A DNA stretch of 64,000 bases from Nephrocerus scutellatus (lineage: Eukaryota > Arthropoda > Insecta > Diptera > Pipunculidae), in NCBI GenBank assembly GCA_947095585.1, contig OX352763.1, positions 21,625,462 through 21,689,461 on the forward strand. The letters are read 5' to 3'. The translations under genes and the position numbers were made by a program. Under the pieces are notes generated by a model that did not search any database, was not told the origin of the DNA, and saw only the letters and a list, made by a program, of their open reading frames with translations. Positions 23,426 to 33,620 of the stretch are shown here, one piece after another (position 1 is the stretch's first letter; each line of letters begins with the position of its first letter).

Positions 23426-25394
23426 GGCCATGCTACAAACAAGTCCAAAACCATCTAAGTTACGACCAAAACCATCTAAAGTCAACATTGAATCTCAAGA
23501 ATAATTGAAAAACCACTTAACACGGAATAAGCACCAACACTTCATATCAAGAATTGCGAAAATTTCCATAATTTTTGCCGCAATTGAAACTAAAATAAAA
23601 AACATCACAATTGCAATCCCATCCTGATGTACTTGTATCTGGCTATCTGTTTTGTGATAATTTAACTCCACCGATTAATGCATATTTGCACACGTCAGCA
23701 CATTCATTACAGATTGCATATCAATTGCATTTATCGCCTGTGCATGTCCGATAGATACAAAGATACAGAGATACAAAACTTAATCGCACTCTACCTACGA
23801 ACATCAGTGAACAGCAAACGCACCAGCATGATGGTACAAACACCCAATAAAGTGCGCATGCACGCACGAGCTCAGAACTGACGACGGACGCACATGCGCA
23901 ACTTTGAAGCGCCCACAATAAGGAAACAGGATGTTCAGTTTGGAATTTCTGAGCAGTGAGTGTATCTCGTATCCGTGGTATCTCATGTTCGAAAATCACA
24001 TTAAAATCATGTTACGCCACGTGGGCCACAGTTGTTGGCTGTGGTCGCTTATTGTGAACAGCAATTGAAACACTCCGAGGGTAAATATTTTGCTCATTCG
24101 TCGAAGTAAATCTGTGCACAATCGCATATTAAGTGGACTAACCGACAACATAAAAAAAAAAGGCGCAAATGCAATTTACAGAATAATCGAAGAAATATCA
24201 CCGTCATTCGCTCTGTCGTCGTCCGGGCGTCGAAAACAATTCATGTGTAACAATATCCACCCATTTATTTAATTGACTTGCAAAAGAAGTTCGCCGCATT
24301 GAATGCGATACATGCTGCGATATGCGAGCGGCTGGTCAATCCTGCTTCTGATCCATCCGTCCACTACACAACTACTCCACTGTACTCTCAGTCAGCAGAT
24401 TGTCGGTCGGTCGGTCGTCGATGTGCCCGATGAATGAATGAATGAATCAAAGAAAGTTCAATCGCAAAACAAGTATCTACAAGTATTTACAACATTTATA
24501 TTTCCATTTTGGCATAATCTTGATGCAACATATGTTTTGTGTGTGCCAGTCACACCACGACGGCCGACGCCCGATGCTGAACGTTGGACGCCTGAACCCG
24601 CTCGGTCACCACCTACCACGGATTGGGAAAAATATGAGATTGCAATGCGCCGCACCTCCGCTGCACCGGCACTCTATCCACAATGTATGAGATACATTGC
24701 CCAGATACTATATACTCGTACTATACTAACTCACAGAATCAGAAACATCAGGTAACTGGGTGAATTTATTCGGGTGTTGTTGTTGGGGATTGTTGTTCTA
24801 GCGCAGCAAACCCATTTCTCTCACTCGTTGGTGCTTTGTATTAAATTAAGTTTAAAGTATCTCTAAACATGAATCTGCTCTGTGCGCATATTTGTTTCAA
24901 TTGGAAACAAATTTTTGTAGAGTAGGTACAAGCGATATGTGCGAGAAGCGACCGACCCGCCATTGGCGTGCTGCACAACTAATCTAAGATGCAAGCCAGA
25001 ATTTCATATTGGAAATGATCCATTTAGAAGCTGTTGCTGTCTGCTGCCTGCTGCCTGCTGCCCAGTTGCACGCGACGTGCTCGGACTTTGTGCAGAAACA
25101 AAAACAGCATCTGTTGGGAGTTTGGCTTGGAATGCGTTGCGGTGATATACGAGAAATTTTCGTTATTTCTTTAAACGATTTTTAAAAAGGTGTTGCCAGT
25201 AATTGTCAAACTGTGATGTTTTCAATTTTGATCGTTCAACAGAATTCCAGGAAAATGAATTTTTTGAATAGAACCTTTGGCTTCACGCAAGGTTCAATAC
25301 CATGGACCAAGATTGGTTTTGTTCGTCTAAAAATGTCAATTTAATTTTTTATCTTTAAAAAATTATGTGGGTAGAGGATTTTTAGGATTTATTA
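23426..25394. other. Unique sequence without recognised genes
   Basis: A short ATGA/GAATGAAT tetranucleotide run near 24430 and a CGGT-type run near 24402-24416. Open frames of 60-105 codons overlap on several frames without motifs. Confidence 0.4.
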
Positions 25395-26090
25395 GGATTT
25401 TTCTAAGGTCATGCAAACGCTGATCAATCGTAAGCTAACGCAATACCTTAAATCTCGTGAAATCCTAAGCAACCAGCAGTACGGTTTTCGAAAACAGGTG
25501 ATCTGGCGGCATATCTCACTGAAAAGTGGAACAACAAATTTGGTAAAAGCAAAGTTGTTGCACTTGATATTTTCAAGGCATTTGACAGAGTCTGGCATCA
25601 AGCTCTTTTGTCGAAAATGAACTCCTATGGAATTTATAAGATTATGCTTCATTGGACTGGTAACTACCTTTCCATTTAGGTCGTATTGGACGGTTTCACC
25701 GCATAAACGCCGGTGTTCCCCAAGGTTCTGTTTTGTCTACGGCACTTTTTCTCATTTTCATTTATTATCTCCGATCCGCTTCTTCCAATCCAATTCAATC
25801 TTTCGCTTTCGATTACCCGCTTTCTGCTCGACCCTCTTCATCATAAGTGGAACTTGAACAACAACGAATGTCAAGCACGTTAAATTCGGACCTTGACAGC
25901 ATAACAAGGTGTGGACTATACAATAGAGTAGAATTTAACGCTTGCAATGAAGTCGCTAAGAATGATGCGAAGTCTTTAGGTTTCCTAAAATGGAGCAATA
26001 CGTACTTAACTCTCGCAGATCTTGCTACTATTTACAAGGCATACATTCGCCCTAAACTTGAATACAACTGTATTTCCTGAGCAGGTGCTG
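25395..26090 (+). mobile_element. CR1-like LINE: RT core fragment
   Basis: The plus strand encodes, with frameshifts, LINRKLTQYLKSREILSNQQ, YGFRKQ, VVALDIFKAFDRVWHQALLSK (motif A with the catalytic Asp; normally DISKAFD), RINAGVPQGSVLS (motif B), ELEQQRMSSTLNSD and AKSLGFLKWSNTYLTLADL with YKAYIRPKLEYNC. The xADD motif is lost in a short deletion. It ends abruptly where the M2-derived element begins. Confidence 0.85.
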
Positions 26091-26097
26091 CCATGAA

Positions 26098-26447
26098 GGG
26101 TTAACTGTTAAAGGAGCTGTCATATTGTGCTCAATGTTTAACATTTATTATCAATAAACGCTGGCAAATCAACGCAAATAGATTAACGCTTGACCATCGC
26201 CACCAAATTATCCAACTATACTATGAAAATTAGTCGTTTGGTCGCGCAACTTATAGACAACTTCGTGATTTTTATGACGCACATAATCGTCCATCTGAGC
26301 AAGCCATTCGTCTAGCTGTGGATGGATTTTGTGGGACCAATCAACAAGACACCCTACAGACTCAATTGAGTCAGAAAAATTCACCGTTTGGTGTGGTTAC
26401 ACGCTAGTGTCATCAGCGGACCTTATCGGGCTTAAAAAAAAAACACA
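26098..26447 (+). mobile_element. Internally deleted M2 Tc1/mariner-type element
   Basis: The 5' part (GTTAAC..GGAGCTGTCATA, CTCAATGTTTAACATTTATT, HTH-coding region ending CTAGCTGTGGATGGATTTTG) matches the larger M2 copy at 31048-31288. It then jumps to CAAGACACCCTACAGA..CACCGTTTGGTGTGGTTACAC, matching the catalytic region of that copy, and ends CCTTATCGGGCTTAAAAAAA, the M2 end motif. The first catalytic segment and the C-terminus are deleted, so this is a non-autonomous derivative of about 350 bp. Confidence 0.75.
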
Positions 26448-27224
26448 CTTTACATAGAGAGAAGCACTACTACGAGTAAGTCGCGAGCTTTGCGGAAGTC
26501 GAAGTTAAGTTTTTCGTGCACCACGAATACTCCCATATTTGTATACTCAAAGCCTTAAAGCATAACCTTGAAATTAGTTTCACAAAATCCTTTGATAGTT
26601 GACAAATCTGCAACCTTGAATAGCATCGGCCATAACATCTCATTATGCTTCCTCCGACACGTTCCAATTTTGCAACATTAACATACGATGTGTGATGTCA
26701 ACATAAACTGTCCCAAACTCGCTGGGCCATAAATTGAACGAAAAAAAAAACGACAGAAAGAGAAGTAGAAGCAGACAAAGGAACATAAAACCAACCGACC
26801 GCAATGGCAAACAAGAAGCAAAAAAATATAAAAAATCTTCATTAACAAAAGCGTCTAACACATTTCCGGGTAGATTCCAGCCAGTGTACGAATATACTTG
26901 CAAGACATGTTTGTGTGTTCTGATTATGATTTGATTTTGCACCCTACGTGCCGAACGATATATTTCTTCCATAAGTTGATTGTAATTGAAATACTTTGCC
27001 AACAGCTGAGCTAATGAAATGTGAATACATCTGTCCGCTTGCATGTCTGGCTATCTACTAATCTGTTAGTTTGTCGGTTTTTCGAAATCTCTCTTTTTAA
27101 ATTAAGTAATAGGCTAACAGTACTTTTCACTTAATTGGTTGATACACTTGCCGAGTGAAAATATCCCCGCAATTTATGTAAGTAATGTCCTTTGAATCGA
27201 ATAGTCTCCAAATTTCATTTAAAG
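26448..27224. other. Stretch without recognised genes
   Basis: A 133-codon open frame on the minus strand (26643-27044) has no family motif and is flanked by A-rich sequence; I do not support it as a gene. Confidence 0.4.
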
Positions 27225-27320
27225 ATCAATTAATTTGGTGGTGGGCTAAGGAGCTTTATTCACTGCGCCTTAAGATATACTGTGCATCCCAGATGTTTTA
27301 CCACATTAAGGATTGCCTTT
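27225..27320. repeat. Short dispersed repeat (second copy of the 678-782 family)
   Basis: TTGGTGGTGGGCTAAGGAGC, CACTGCGCCTTAAGATATAC and GCATCCCAGATGTTTTACCA match the reverse complement of 678-782. Confidence 0.6.
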
Positions 27321-27389
27321 ATCTATATCTACCAAGTCAATTAATCTGGCAACTGTATGAGCCTTGAAGTGTTTAACCTTTCATTCAGG

Positions 27390-28143
27390 ACAGAGCATCG
27401 AAAAGGAATGCTGCACAATAATGCCGATGGATTATCCAGAAGACCTTGTGCATCCCAATGCACTGCACAAGGCAAGAACACAAGAATTGCTCTGAAGTAG
27501 TTTTACAAATAAGACTACAAGTTCAAGATCGCTGGACAAAAGAGCAGCTAAGGGAGGAACAAGTGCGCGATGATTCGATTGCTCCAATATTTCAATAGAT
27601 AGACCAAGGAGAAAGATCGGAGTGGCACGAAATTCCAACAGCAAATCCTACAGTAAAAAGTAACTTGTATCAATGGCAGTCATTGAGAATGGAAGATGGA
27701 TTACTGGTAAGGCAATGGGAATCGGCTGATGGTCAAAGTACAAAATCACAGATTGTGCTACCAACGAACCGAGTCAAATAAGTCCTGCAAGAATTACATA
27801 GTGGTACATCAGGAGCACATTTGGGCGTTAACAAAACGCTTGATAAAGTAAGGAATCGCTTCTATTGGGTCAATTGCCGTAGAGATGTGGAAGACTGGTG
27901 TCGAACATGTGACATGTGGCAAAGGACCGCAACCAGAAACTAGAGGAAAACTGCAACAGTACAATGTTGAAGCGCCATTTGAGCGGGTGGCAATGGACAT
28001 AGCTGGTCCATTCTCAGAAACAAGAGATGGAAATCGCTGTTTACTCGTGTGCATTTATTACACCAGCAAATGGGCAGAAGTATATCCCATCGCTAACCAG
28101 GAAGCTAGCAAGGTTGCTAGGGCATTCGTGGACAAGTAGATAT
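27390..28143 (+). mobile_element. Ty3/gypsy retrotransposon pol remnant (RNase H end + integrase)
   Basis: At the left the frame reads HRKGMLHNNADGLSRRPC, the conserved C-terminal end of the Ty3/gypsy RNase H domain. About 400 bp later comes the integrase zinc-binding region (ELHSG..GAHLGVNKTLDKV, NRFYWVNCRRDVEDWC with a CxxC pair), then, after a frameshift, the start of the catalytic core: FERVAMDIAGPF (first catalytic Asp) and LLVCIYYTSKWAEVYPI. It stops at a TAG (28138) before the second catalytic Asp. No LTR was identified. It is a broken fossil. Confidence 0.85.
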
Positions 28144-28325
28144 CCAGATTTGGAGTACTATACCTAGCCACTCACCACGTCAACCCCGTCAACACCATCG
28201 CTACACTAACCCACTACAAACATCAACCCCAACCGTCCACACCAAATCCGAAATGTTCAGCTATTTCGGATGAACGGTCTTCGAGTTAATCGCGAACAGA
28301 CATACAGACAAAGTTTTATTTTTAT
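28144..28325. other. C/A-rich stretch after the gypsy remnant
   Basis: CA-rich sequence (CACCACGTCAACCCCGTCAA-type) followed by GAACAGACATACAGACAAAG and an AT-rich run, a common form for transposon 3' regions in insects. Not classified. Confidence 0.35.
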
Positions 28326-28830
28326 TATATATTAAGAAGATTTAAGAATCTTTTTGGGTTTGTCTCATCCCAGTCGATGATTCCCATCCTGCTTCGATGG
28401 CATTGTTTATCCACATATGGATGTTGTTGTTTAGTTGGCTTTTGGAATAGGAAATGCTGTGTTCGGGACCATTGAAGATACATTCTGCGGAATCTCTCAC
28501 CCAGAGGGCTCGTTTCATGTGAGTCCTGAGTGACCGGGACACCACAATAGGGCAATTTTGGCCAGTTCACGTTGTTTTGGAATAGACTGGACCTTTAATT
28601 GATAGCAGTACGGCGTGAATGTCTGAGATCTCTGTTTCTCTGTACCTTCTGTTGATACATTCTAATGTGAAGGCTTCTATTCGCCATTCTTTCCGCCTGG
28701 AATACGGTTGTAAAATTTCTTAGGGGTTTTCACAGTAAGTTTCTAGGTCCGAACACTTCTGCTCCAGTTCCTGTGTTTGTTTTGATCCATCTGTATACTG
28801 TATGCATGATGGGGAATGGTATTTATGATA
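28326..28830 (-). mobile_element. I/LOA-type LINE fragment: RNase H and C-terminus
   Basis: The minus strand reads YTDGSKQTQELEQ (RNase H start) near 28800-28770 and, further on, GPEHSISYSKSQLNNNIHMW and INNAIEAGWESSTGMRQTQK near 28470-28350, equivalent to the conserved W....GxRQxK block after RNase H in these LINEs. It faces another RNase-H fragment on the opposite strand at 28960. Confidence 0.65.
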
Positions 28831-28959
28831 TTTCCAACTTGATTTCGTTCTGGTATTCTTATTAAGAAGTTCCTTGTGAAATTAGTTGGTTCTATCATTA
28901 AGTCTGAAGGTTGAACAGTTATATTTTCCAAATTCAATTTAGTGTTTTTCAATAAGGCC

Positions 28960-29480
28960 GGGTCAAAAAAAAAAAACCGGAGTCGCCGGAGGTGTTTTCT
29001 TAAAAAGCTAAATCTTAGCCTCTCTTTCCGTCTTCCAAATCACTGTAGTGTTTTCCAGACTGTAATTATGGCGATCAGTGAAGCCTTGCATTGGCTGAAG
29101 AGAAACGTCATATCCGCTAATGATTTCCGTATATTCTCGGATAGTCAAGCTGCACTCCCTGGAATCAGTCTCCACAAGTTCAACTTTAGCCCTTAACTGC
29201 CGTTCATCTCTCGTGGAGATGGCGGAACAGTTCAATATCCACCTGTGTTGGTTGCCTGGGCACAGAGACATTCCGGGTAACTGTATGGCTGTATGGCGGA
29301 AGGAACTACACTACCCTTCTTACCTGAATATGGATCTATAGGCATACCATATGGGAGCTTTCTTCTACAACGACACTAATGATCTCATCAACATTGATAC
29401 GAAGCTCTAATTGGTTCATCGAGTAGGTGGAAGGAATTTTACTTATCCGTATGGTATCACAATGGACCATTACTAGTCTA
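28960..29480 (+). mobile_element. I/LOA-type LINE fragment: RNase H domain
   Basis: Plus-strand frames read AISEALHWLKRN, FRIFSDSQAAL (catalytic Asp of RNase H in SDSQAA), SLVEMAEQFNIHLCWLPGHR and DIPGNCMAVW (equivalent of GNExAD). Later HRVGGRNFTYP is family-like but weak. Stops and frameshifts are present. Confidence 0.75.
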
Positions 29481-29569
29481 AGTGTGTCGGTTTCACTGAC
29501 AGCCACCTAAACATAACCTAACCTTACCTAACCAATAAGGACATAACATAAGATAAGCGTCGGCTCTTC

Positions 29570-29670
29570 AACTGATCAAGAAAATAGAGTAAGGGTGCAG
29601 GCCGAGATCTTTACGCAAAATTTGCCACAGTGTGGACAAAGAGATTTCCAATTCCTGTAAAGGTTCATTT
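29570..29670 (-). mobile_element. M2-type transposase HTH fragment
   Basis: The minus strand reads QELEISLSTLWQILRKDLGL then HPYSIFLISQLK, the second helix-turn-helix region of Tc1/mariner-type transposases (TLW..L..DL.L.PYK....Q.L). A short isolated piece. Confidence 0.65.
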
Positions 29671-29739
29671 TAAACAGTGGGTTGTCTTACTGGCATAGGA
29701 ACATAAGGACTAGATTGCTAGTTTGAGGGCGAATTGTAT

Positions 29740-29920
29740 CTGTTCCGCTATTGTGCTCTTGAATTTACCACAAACCGCATTAGGACTAGATCATCTGCAT
29801 AGCTAATGTTTGTAATAAGGTTATATTCCTTTATCCTGGCGAGAAGCTGGTCTATCACTAATAGCCACAAGAGAGGGACGCCACCCTATGGGCAACCCCT
29901 GGTAATCGCTATTGTAATAC
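29740..29920 (-). mobile_element. I/LOA-type LINE fragment: RT catalytic motif
   Basis: The minus strand reads RGCPIGW (normally RGCPQGG), then SRIKEYNLITNISYADDLVL, which contains the YADD catalytic motif of a reverse transcriptase. Confidence 0.7.
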
Positions 29921-31011
29921 TTCCCCCACCGAATGAGGCGGCCGCTAGCATTTATATTTCAGTGCATCATCTCTATAGTCGATTACTACCAGGTGTAGTA
30001 GCTTTGGTTATTTTATTTATTTTTCGTCTTCTGTCGCCAGTCGCCGTTGCTCTGTGTATAAACTCAATTAATATATGAGCCAACGACTCACTCGTTGGTC
30101 CCGCCGCCGAACAATGAAAACCAAAATCTTAAAAAAAAAACAAACAGGACATTTGGACACTTGAAAGACAAATTAAAATTTTCTGGACACGCAGGTAGAA
30201 TGAATGAGCCATTGGACATTCGCCATTTAATAGAATGCTCGACGCTATGTATAGCTGTGTACCTGCGCTGGACAGACAGCTAACGAAAATCATTTAAGGT
30301 TTCCTCTTGTGTTGGTCACACACATTGCGCGATGACCAAAAGTCTCAAGCTTGATGCTTGCTTGACCCATATGGTCAGCAAAGTGAACGCATCATCCATC
30401 GTTCAGCACATTTTTTGCGCTCCACAATGCTGCTGCTGATCCCACATCTCCTCAATCTTCATCCAAGCTCTAATCGCTGCTCTAACATACAATTTCTCTA
30501 CAATGCTGCTGCTGATCCCACATCTCCTCAATCTTCATCCAAGCTCTAATCGCTGCTCTAACATACAACTTCTAATCTCGAGCGAAGATTGTTAAAGAGC
30601 TAGCTGTGCGGAGATCTTTTCGTTGCGATTATCCCACGCATGTTCAGCTCATGTCTACACACATCCATACATGTGTAGCAGTTTTAGGATCCTGTTTTAT
30701 TGTTTAGCTTTGTTTGGGTTTTTTCCTCTGCCTCTGCTTCTTCTTCTTCTTCTTTAATTTGCCATCAAAACTTTGTGTGAATTTTTGCATGCGATGAAGG
30801 TCAGCAGGTTTTGCGATTATTGTTTGTCGAACATTTTGTTTTCTTTGTTTGTTTGTCTGTTTGTTCGTGAACATTGTGCGCAGACACATTCGTCGTATTT
30901 CGTTTGAAAAATTGCCCTATCTCTGATTAGATACACGAGCTAAAGTGAACTTAGAAATAATAAACTGCACTGAAACTGACTGAGAGATAGTTGATTAAAA
31001 AAAATTAAGTC
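29921..31011. other. Stretch without recognised genes
   Basis: A 76-bp tandem duplication (30425-30576) is annotated separately. A TTC-type run lies near 30733-30755 and TTTG-type runs near 30845-30865. Confidence 0.45.
30425..30576. repeat. 76-bp tandem duplication
   Basis: Two adjacent, nearly identical 76-bp units start CAATGCTGCTGCTGATCCCA (30425 and 30501); differences are confined to the end of the second. Confidence 0.9.
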
Positions 31012-31017
31012 AATGCC

Positions 31018-33425
31018 GTTTTTTGTTTAGATAGAACTTACTGAAGTGTTAACTATCAAAAGAGCTAACATAATGCGCTCACTGTTTGACATTTATTTTT
31101 AATATACCCTGGCAAATGATCACATATAGACTAACGCTAGAACAACGCTAGAACAACGCTACCAAATAATCCAATCCATATACTTTGAATATCAGTCGTC
31201 GATTCGCGCAACTTATAACCGACTTGGTGATTTTTTTTGGCGCACTTAATCTGAGCAAGCCATTTGTCTAGCTGTGGATGGATTTTGTACCACATACTCT
31301 CTAACTGATGCAATTACTCCAACACGCCAAAAGAATGTGCGCACTGAAGAGATTTATTGCCGCTGTAGATAAAAGTGTGGTCGATGATCAAAATTTGTGG
31401 ATTCATCGTCGTTCGCTGGAATTGGAGCTCTGTCCATCGACTTGGTAGAAAATGTTGCGGAAAGATCTTGGCCTAGACCCGTATAAGGATCCACTTGGTA
31501 CAGGAATTAAAGCCATGAGACCATTATATGCGTGGTTCGGTTCTTTCGCCGACTGAGCTCTAGAGCAGTTGGAAACTGAACCTCTGCTTCATCACAAAAT
31601 TGTGTTTAGCGATGAGGCTTATTTTTGGCTTAGCGGGTTTGTTAATAAGCAAAATTACGGCATTTGAACTGAGATCAATTGACAAGAGACCCTACAGATT
31701 CCATTACATCCAGAAAAATGCACCGTTTGGTGCTGTTACACGCTGGTGGAATCACTGGACCTTTTTTTTTTTTTTTTTTCAAAATTGAGGATGGAAACTG
31801 GACCTCTGCTTCATCACAAAATTGTGTTTAGCGATGAGGCTTATTTTTGGCTTAGCGGGTTTGTTAATAAGCAAAATTATGGCATTTGAACTGAGATCAA
31901 TTGACAAGAGACCCTACAGATTCCATTACATCCAGAAAAATGCACCGTTTGGTGCTGTTACACGCTGGTGGAATCACTGGACCTTTTTTTTTTTTTTTTC
32001 AAAATTGAGGATGGAAACTGGACCTCTGCTTCATCACAAAATTGTGTTTAGCGATGAGGCTTATTTTTGGCTTAGCGGGTTTGTTAATAAGCAAAATTAT
32101 GGCATTTGAACTGAGATCAATTGACAAGAGACCCTACAGATTCCATTACATCCAGAAAAATGCACCGTTTGGTGCTGTTACACGCTGGTGGAATCACTGG
32201 ACCTTTTTTTTTTTTTTCAAAATTGAGGATGGAAACTGGACCTCTGCTTCATCACAAAATTGTGTTTAGCGATGAGGCTTATTTTTGGCTTAGCGGGTTT
32301 GTTAATAAGCAAAATTATGGCATTTGAACTGAGATCAATTGACAAGAGACCCTACAGATTCCATTACATCCAGAAAAATGCACCGTTTGGTGCTGTTACA
32401 CGCTGGTGGAATCACTGGACCTTTTTTTTTTTTTTCAAAATTGAGGATGGAAACTGGACCTCTGCTTCATCACAAAATTGTGTTTAGCGATGAGGCTTAT
32501 TTTTGGCTTAGCGGGTTTGTTAATAAGCAAAATTATGGCATTTGAACTGAGATCAATTGACAAGAGACCCTACAGATTCCATTACATCCAGAAAAATGCA
32601 CCGTTTGGTGCTGTTACACGCTGGTGGAATCACTGGACCTTTTTTTTTTCAAAATTGAGGATGGAAACTGGACCTCTGCTTCATCACAAAATTGTGTTTA
32701 GCGATGAGGCTTATTTTTGGCTTAGCGGGTTTGTTAATAAGCAAAATTATGGCATTTGAACTGAGATCAATTGACAAGAGACCCTACAGATTCCATTACA
32801 TCCAGAAAAATGCACCGTTTGGTGCTGTTACACGCTGGTGGAATCACTGGACCTTTTTTTTTTTTTCAAAATTGAGGATGGAGTTGGCATTACAGTCAGT
32901 AGAGATCGTTACCGCATCATGATCAAATATTTTTTTTTTTGAAAATATGAATGAAATGGGCCCGGACTAGTTGATGTTTAAACAGAATTGCGCTACGTGC
33001 CCTACGGCGACGGCAATCATCGACTTATTGAAATCAAAATTTGACGATAACTTGATTTCGAGAAATGAACTTGTCAATTGGGCTCCTAGGTCGAGCGATT
33101 TTACACTTCTCTAGATTATTTCCTGTGGGACCGCGTGAAATAACTGGTCTTGTGCTAATAAACAAGCAACAATCATCGCCTTGAGCGTCAACATCGTTCA
33201 TGTTATTTGTGACATACGGCCGGCAATGCTCGAAAAAGTGGCCCAAGATTGGATGTCCAGAATGCGCCTTGTCAAGCAATGCCGCGTTGCCCATAAGCCA
33301 GAAATCATTTTCAAGTGGTAATGCCGTGTATTGATCTTTTGAATTAATAAAACAATTTTATTGAAATTAAATTTTTTGTGTTATTTTTTGAAATTTCAAC
33401 TTCTATTGGGCTAAAAAAAAACACC
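31018..33425 (+). mobile_element. M2 Tc1/mariner-type transposon with internal tandem array
   Basis: The left end GTTTTTTGTTTAGATAGAACT resembles the inverse of the right end (CTTCTATTGGGCTAAAAAAA). The transposase is broken but readable: ITPTRQKNVRTEEI and RRSLELELCPST-like linker with a degraded HTH (31300-31500), FSDEAYFWLSGFVNKQNYGI (first catalytic Asp), HPEKCTVWCCYT and GPFFF (31590-31780), VGITVSRDRYRIMI (32880 on), QNCATCPTA (second catalytic Asp replaced by Asn), LLKSKFDDNLISRN, NWAPRSSDFTLLDYFLWDRVK (third catalytic Asp) and a C-terminal RMRLVKQCRVAH..EIIFK. A 204-bp segment around the first Asp is repeated six times (separate entry). Inactive. Confidence 0.85.
31574..32882 (+). repeat. 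Six-unit tandem array within the M2 transposase (204 bp + T-run)
   Basis: Unit spans are 31574-31795, 31796-32015, 32016-32233, 32234-32451, 32452-32665 and 32666-32882 (222, 220, 218, 218, 214, 217 bp). Their T-runs are 18, 16, 14, 14, 10 and 13 long, so the rest is exactly 204 bp in each. Unit 1 differs from the others at two positions that I can see (AACTGAACC versus AACTGGACC; TTACGGCA versus TTATGGCA). The tetramer TGGA sits at both outer edges (31570-31573 and at the end of each unit), consistent with origin at a microhomology. Confidence 0.97.
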
Positions 33426-33620
33426 CATTACACGAACATAATCACAATGTCGACTAACTCATTACTAATAGTGATATTCGGTGCGACAGAACCAATGATA
33501 CGCTACGGCGCCCACCGATCCACTCATTATTCTTAAGACTATGGAGTATGGAGTCGTCAAGAATAACCACGGTGTCCATATACCAGAAGAAGCATTTTTA
33601 AATAGTAATGCCGTGTATCA
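33426..33620 (+). repeat. Additional M2 3'-end unit, broken by a SINE and an RTE element
   Basis: After the M2 end comes AATGTCGACTAACTCATTA, a short SINE remnant, then TTCTTAAGACTATGGAGTAT, GGAGTCGTCAAGAATAACCA and TAGTAATGCCGTGTATCA, matching the units at 18150-18350 and 18395-18590. RTE copy C is inserted at 33621 and cuts the unit off. Confidence 0.7.
33465..33521 (-). mobile_element. tRNA-derived SINE, copy S6 (57-bp remnant)
   Basis: Only the two ends remain: GATATTCGGTGCGACAGA (SINE 3' block in inverse) and TACGGCGCCCACC (5' end in inverse). It is flanked by ACTCATTA on both sides (33457-33464, 33522-33529), an 8-bp target-site duplication, and the uninterrupted site is seen at 18397-18404. 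Confidence 0.7.

Noticed and set aside
26643..27044. 133-codon open frame on the minus strand
   Set aside because: Contains a low-complexity LLLLFLSFFFSF run from an A-rich plus strand; no family motif.
31600..32922. Series of near-identical 60-95 codon open frames
   Set aside because: They are out-of-frame shadows of one transposase segment repeated in tandem, ending in poly-Phe from the T-runs.
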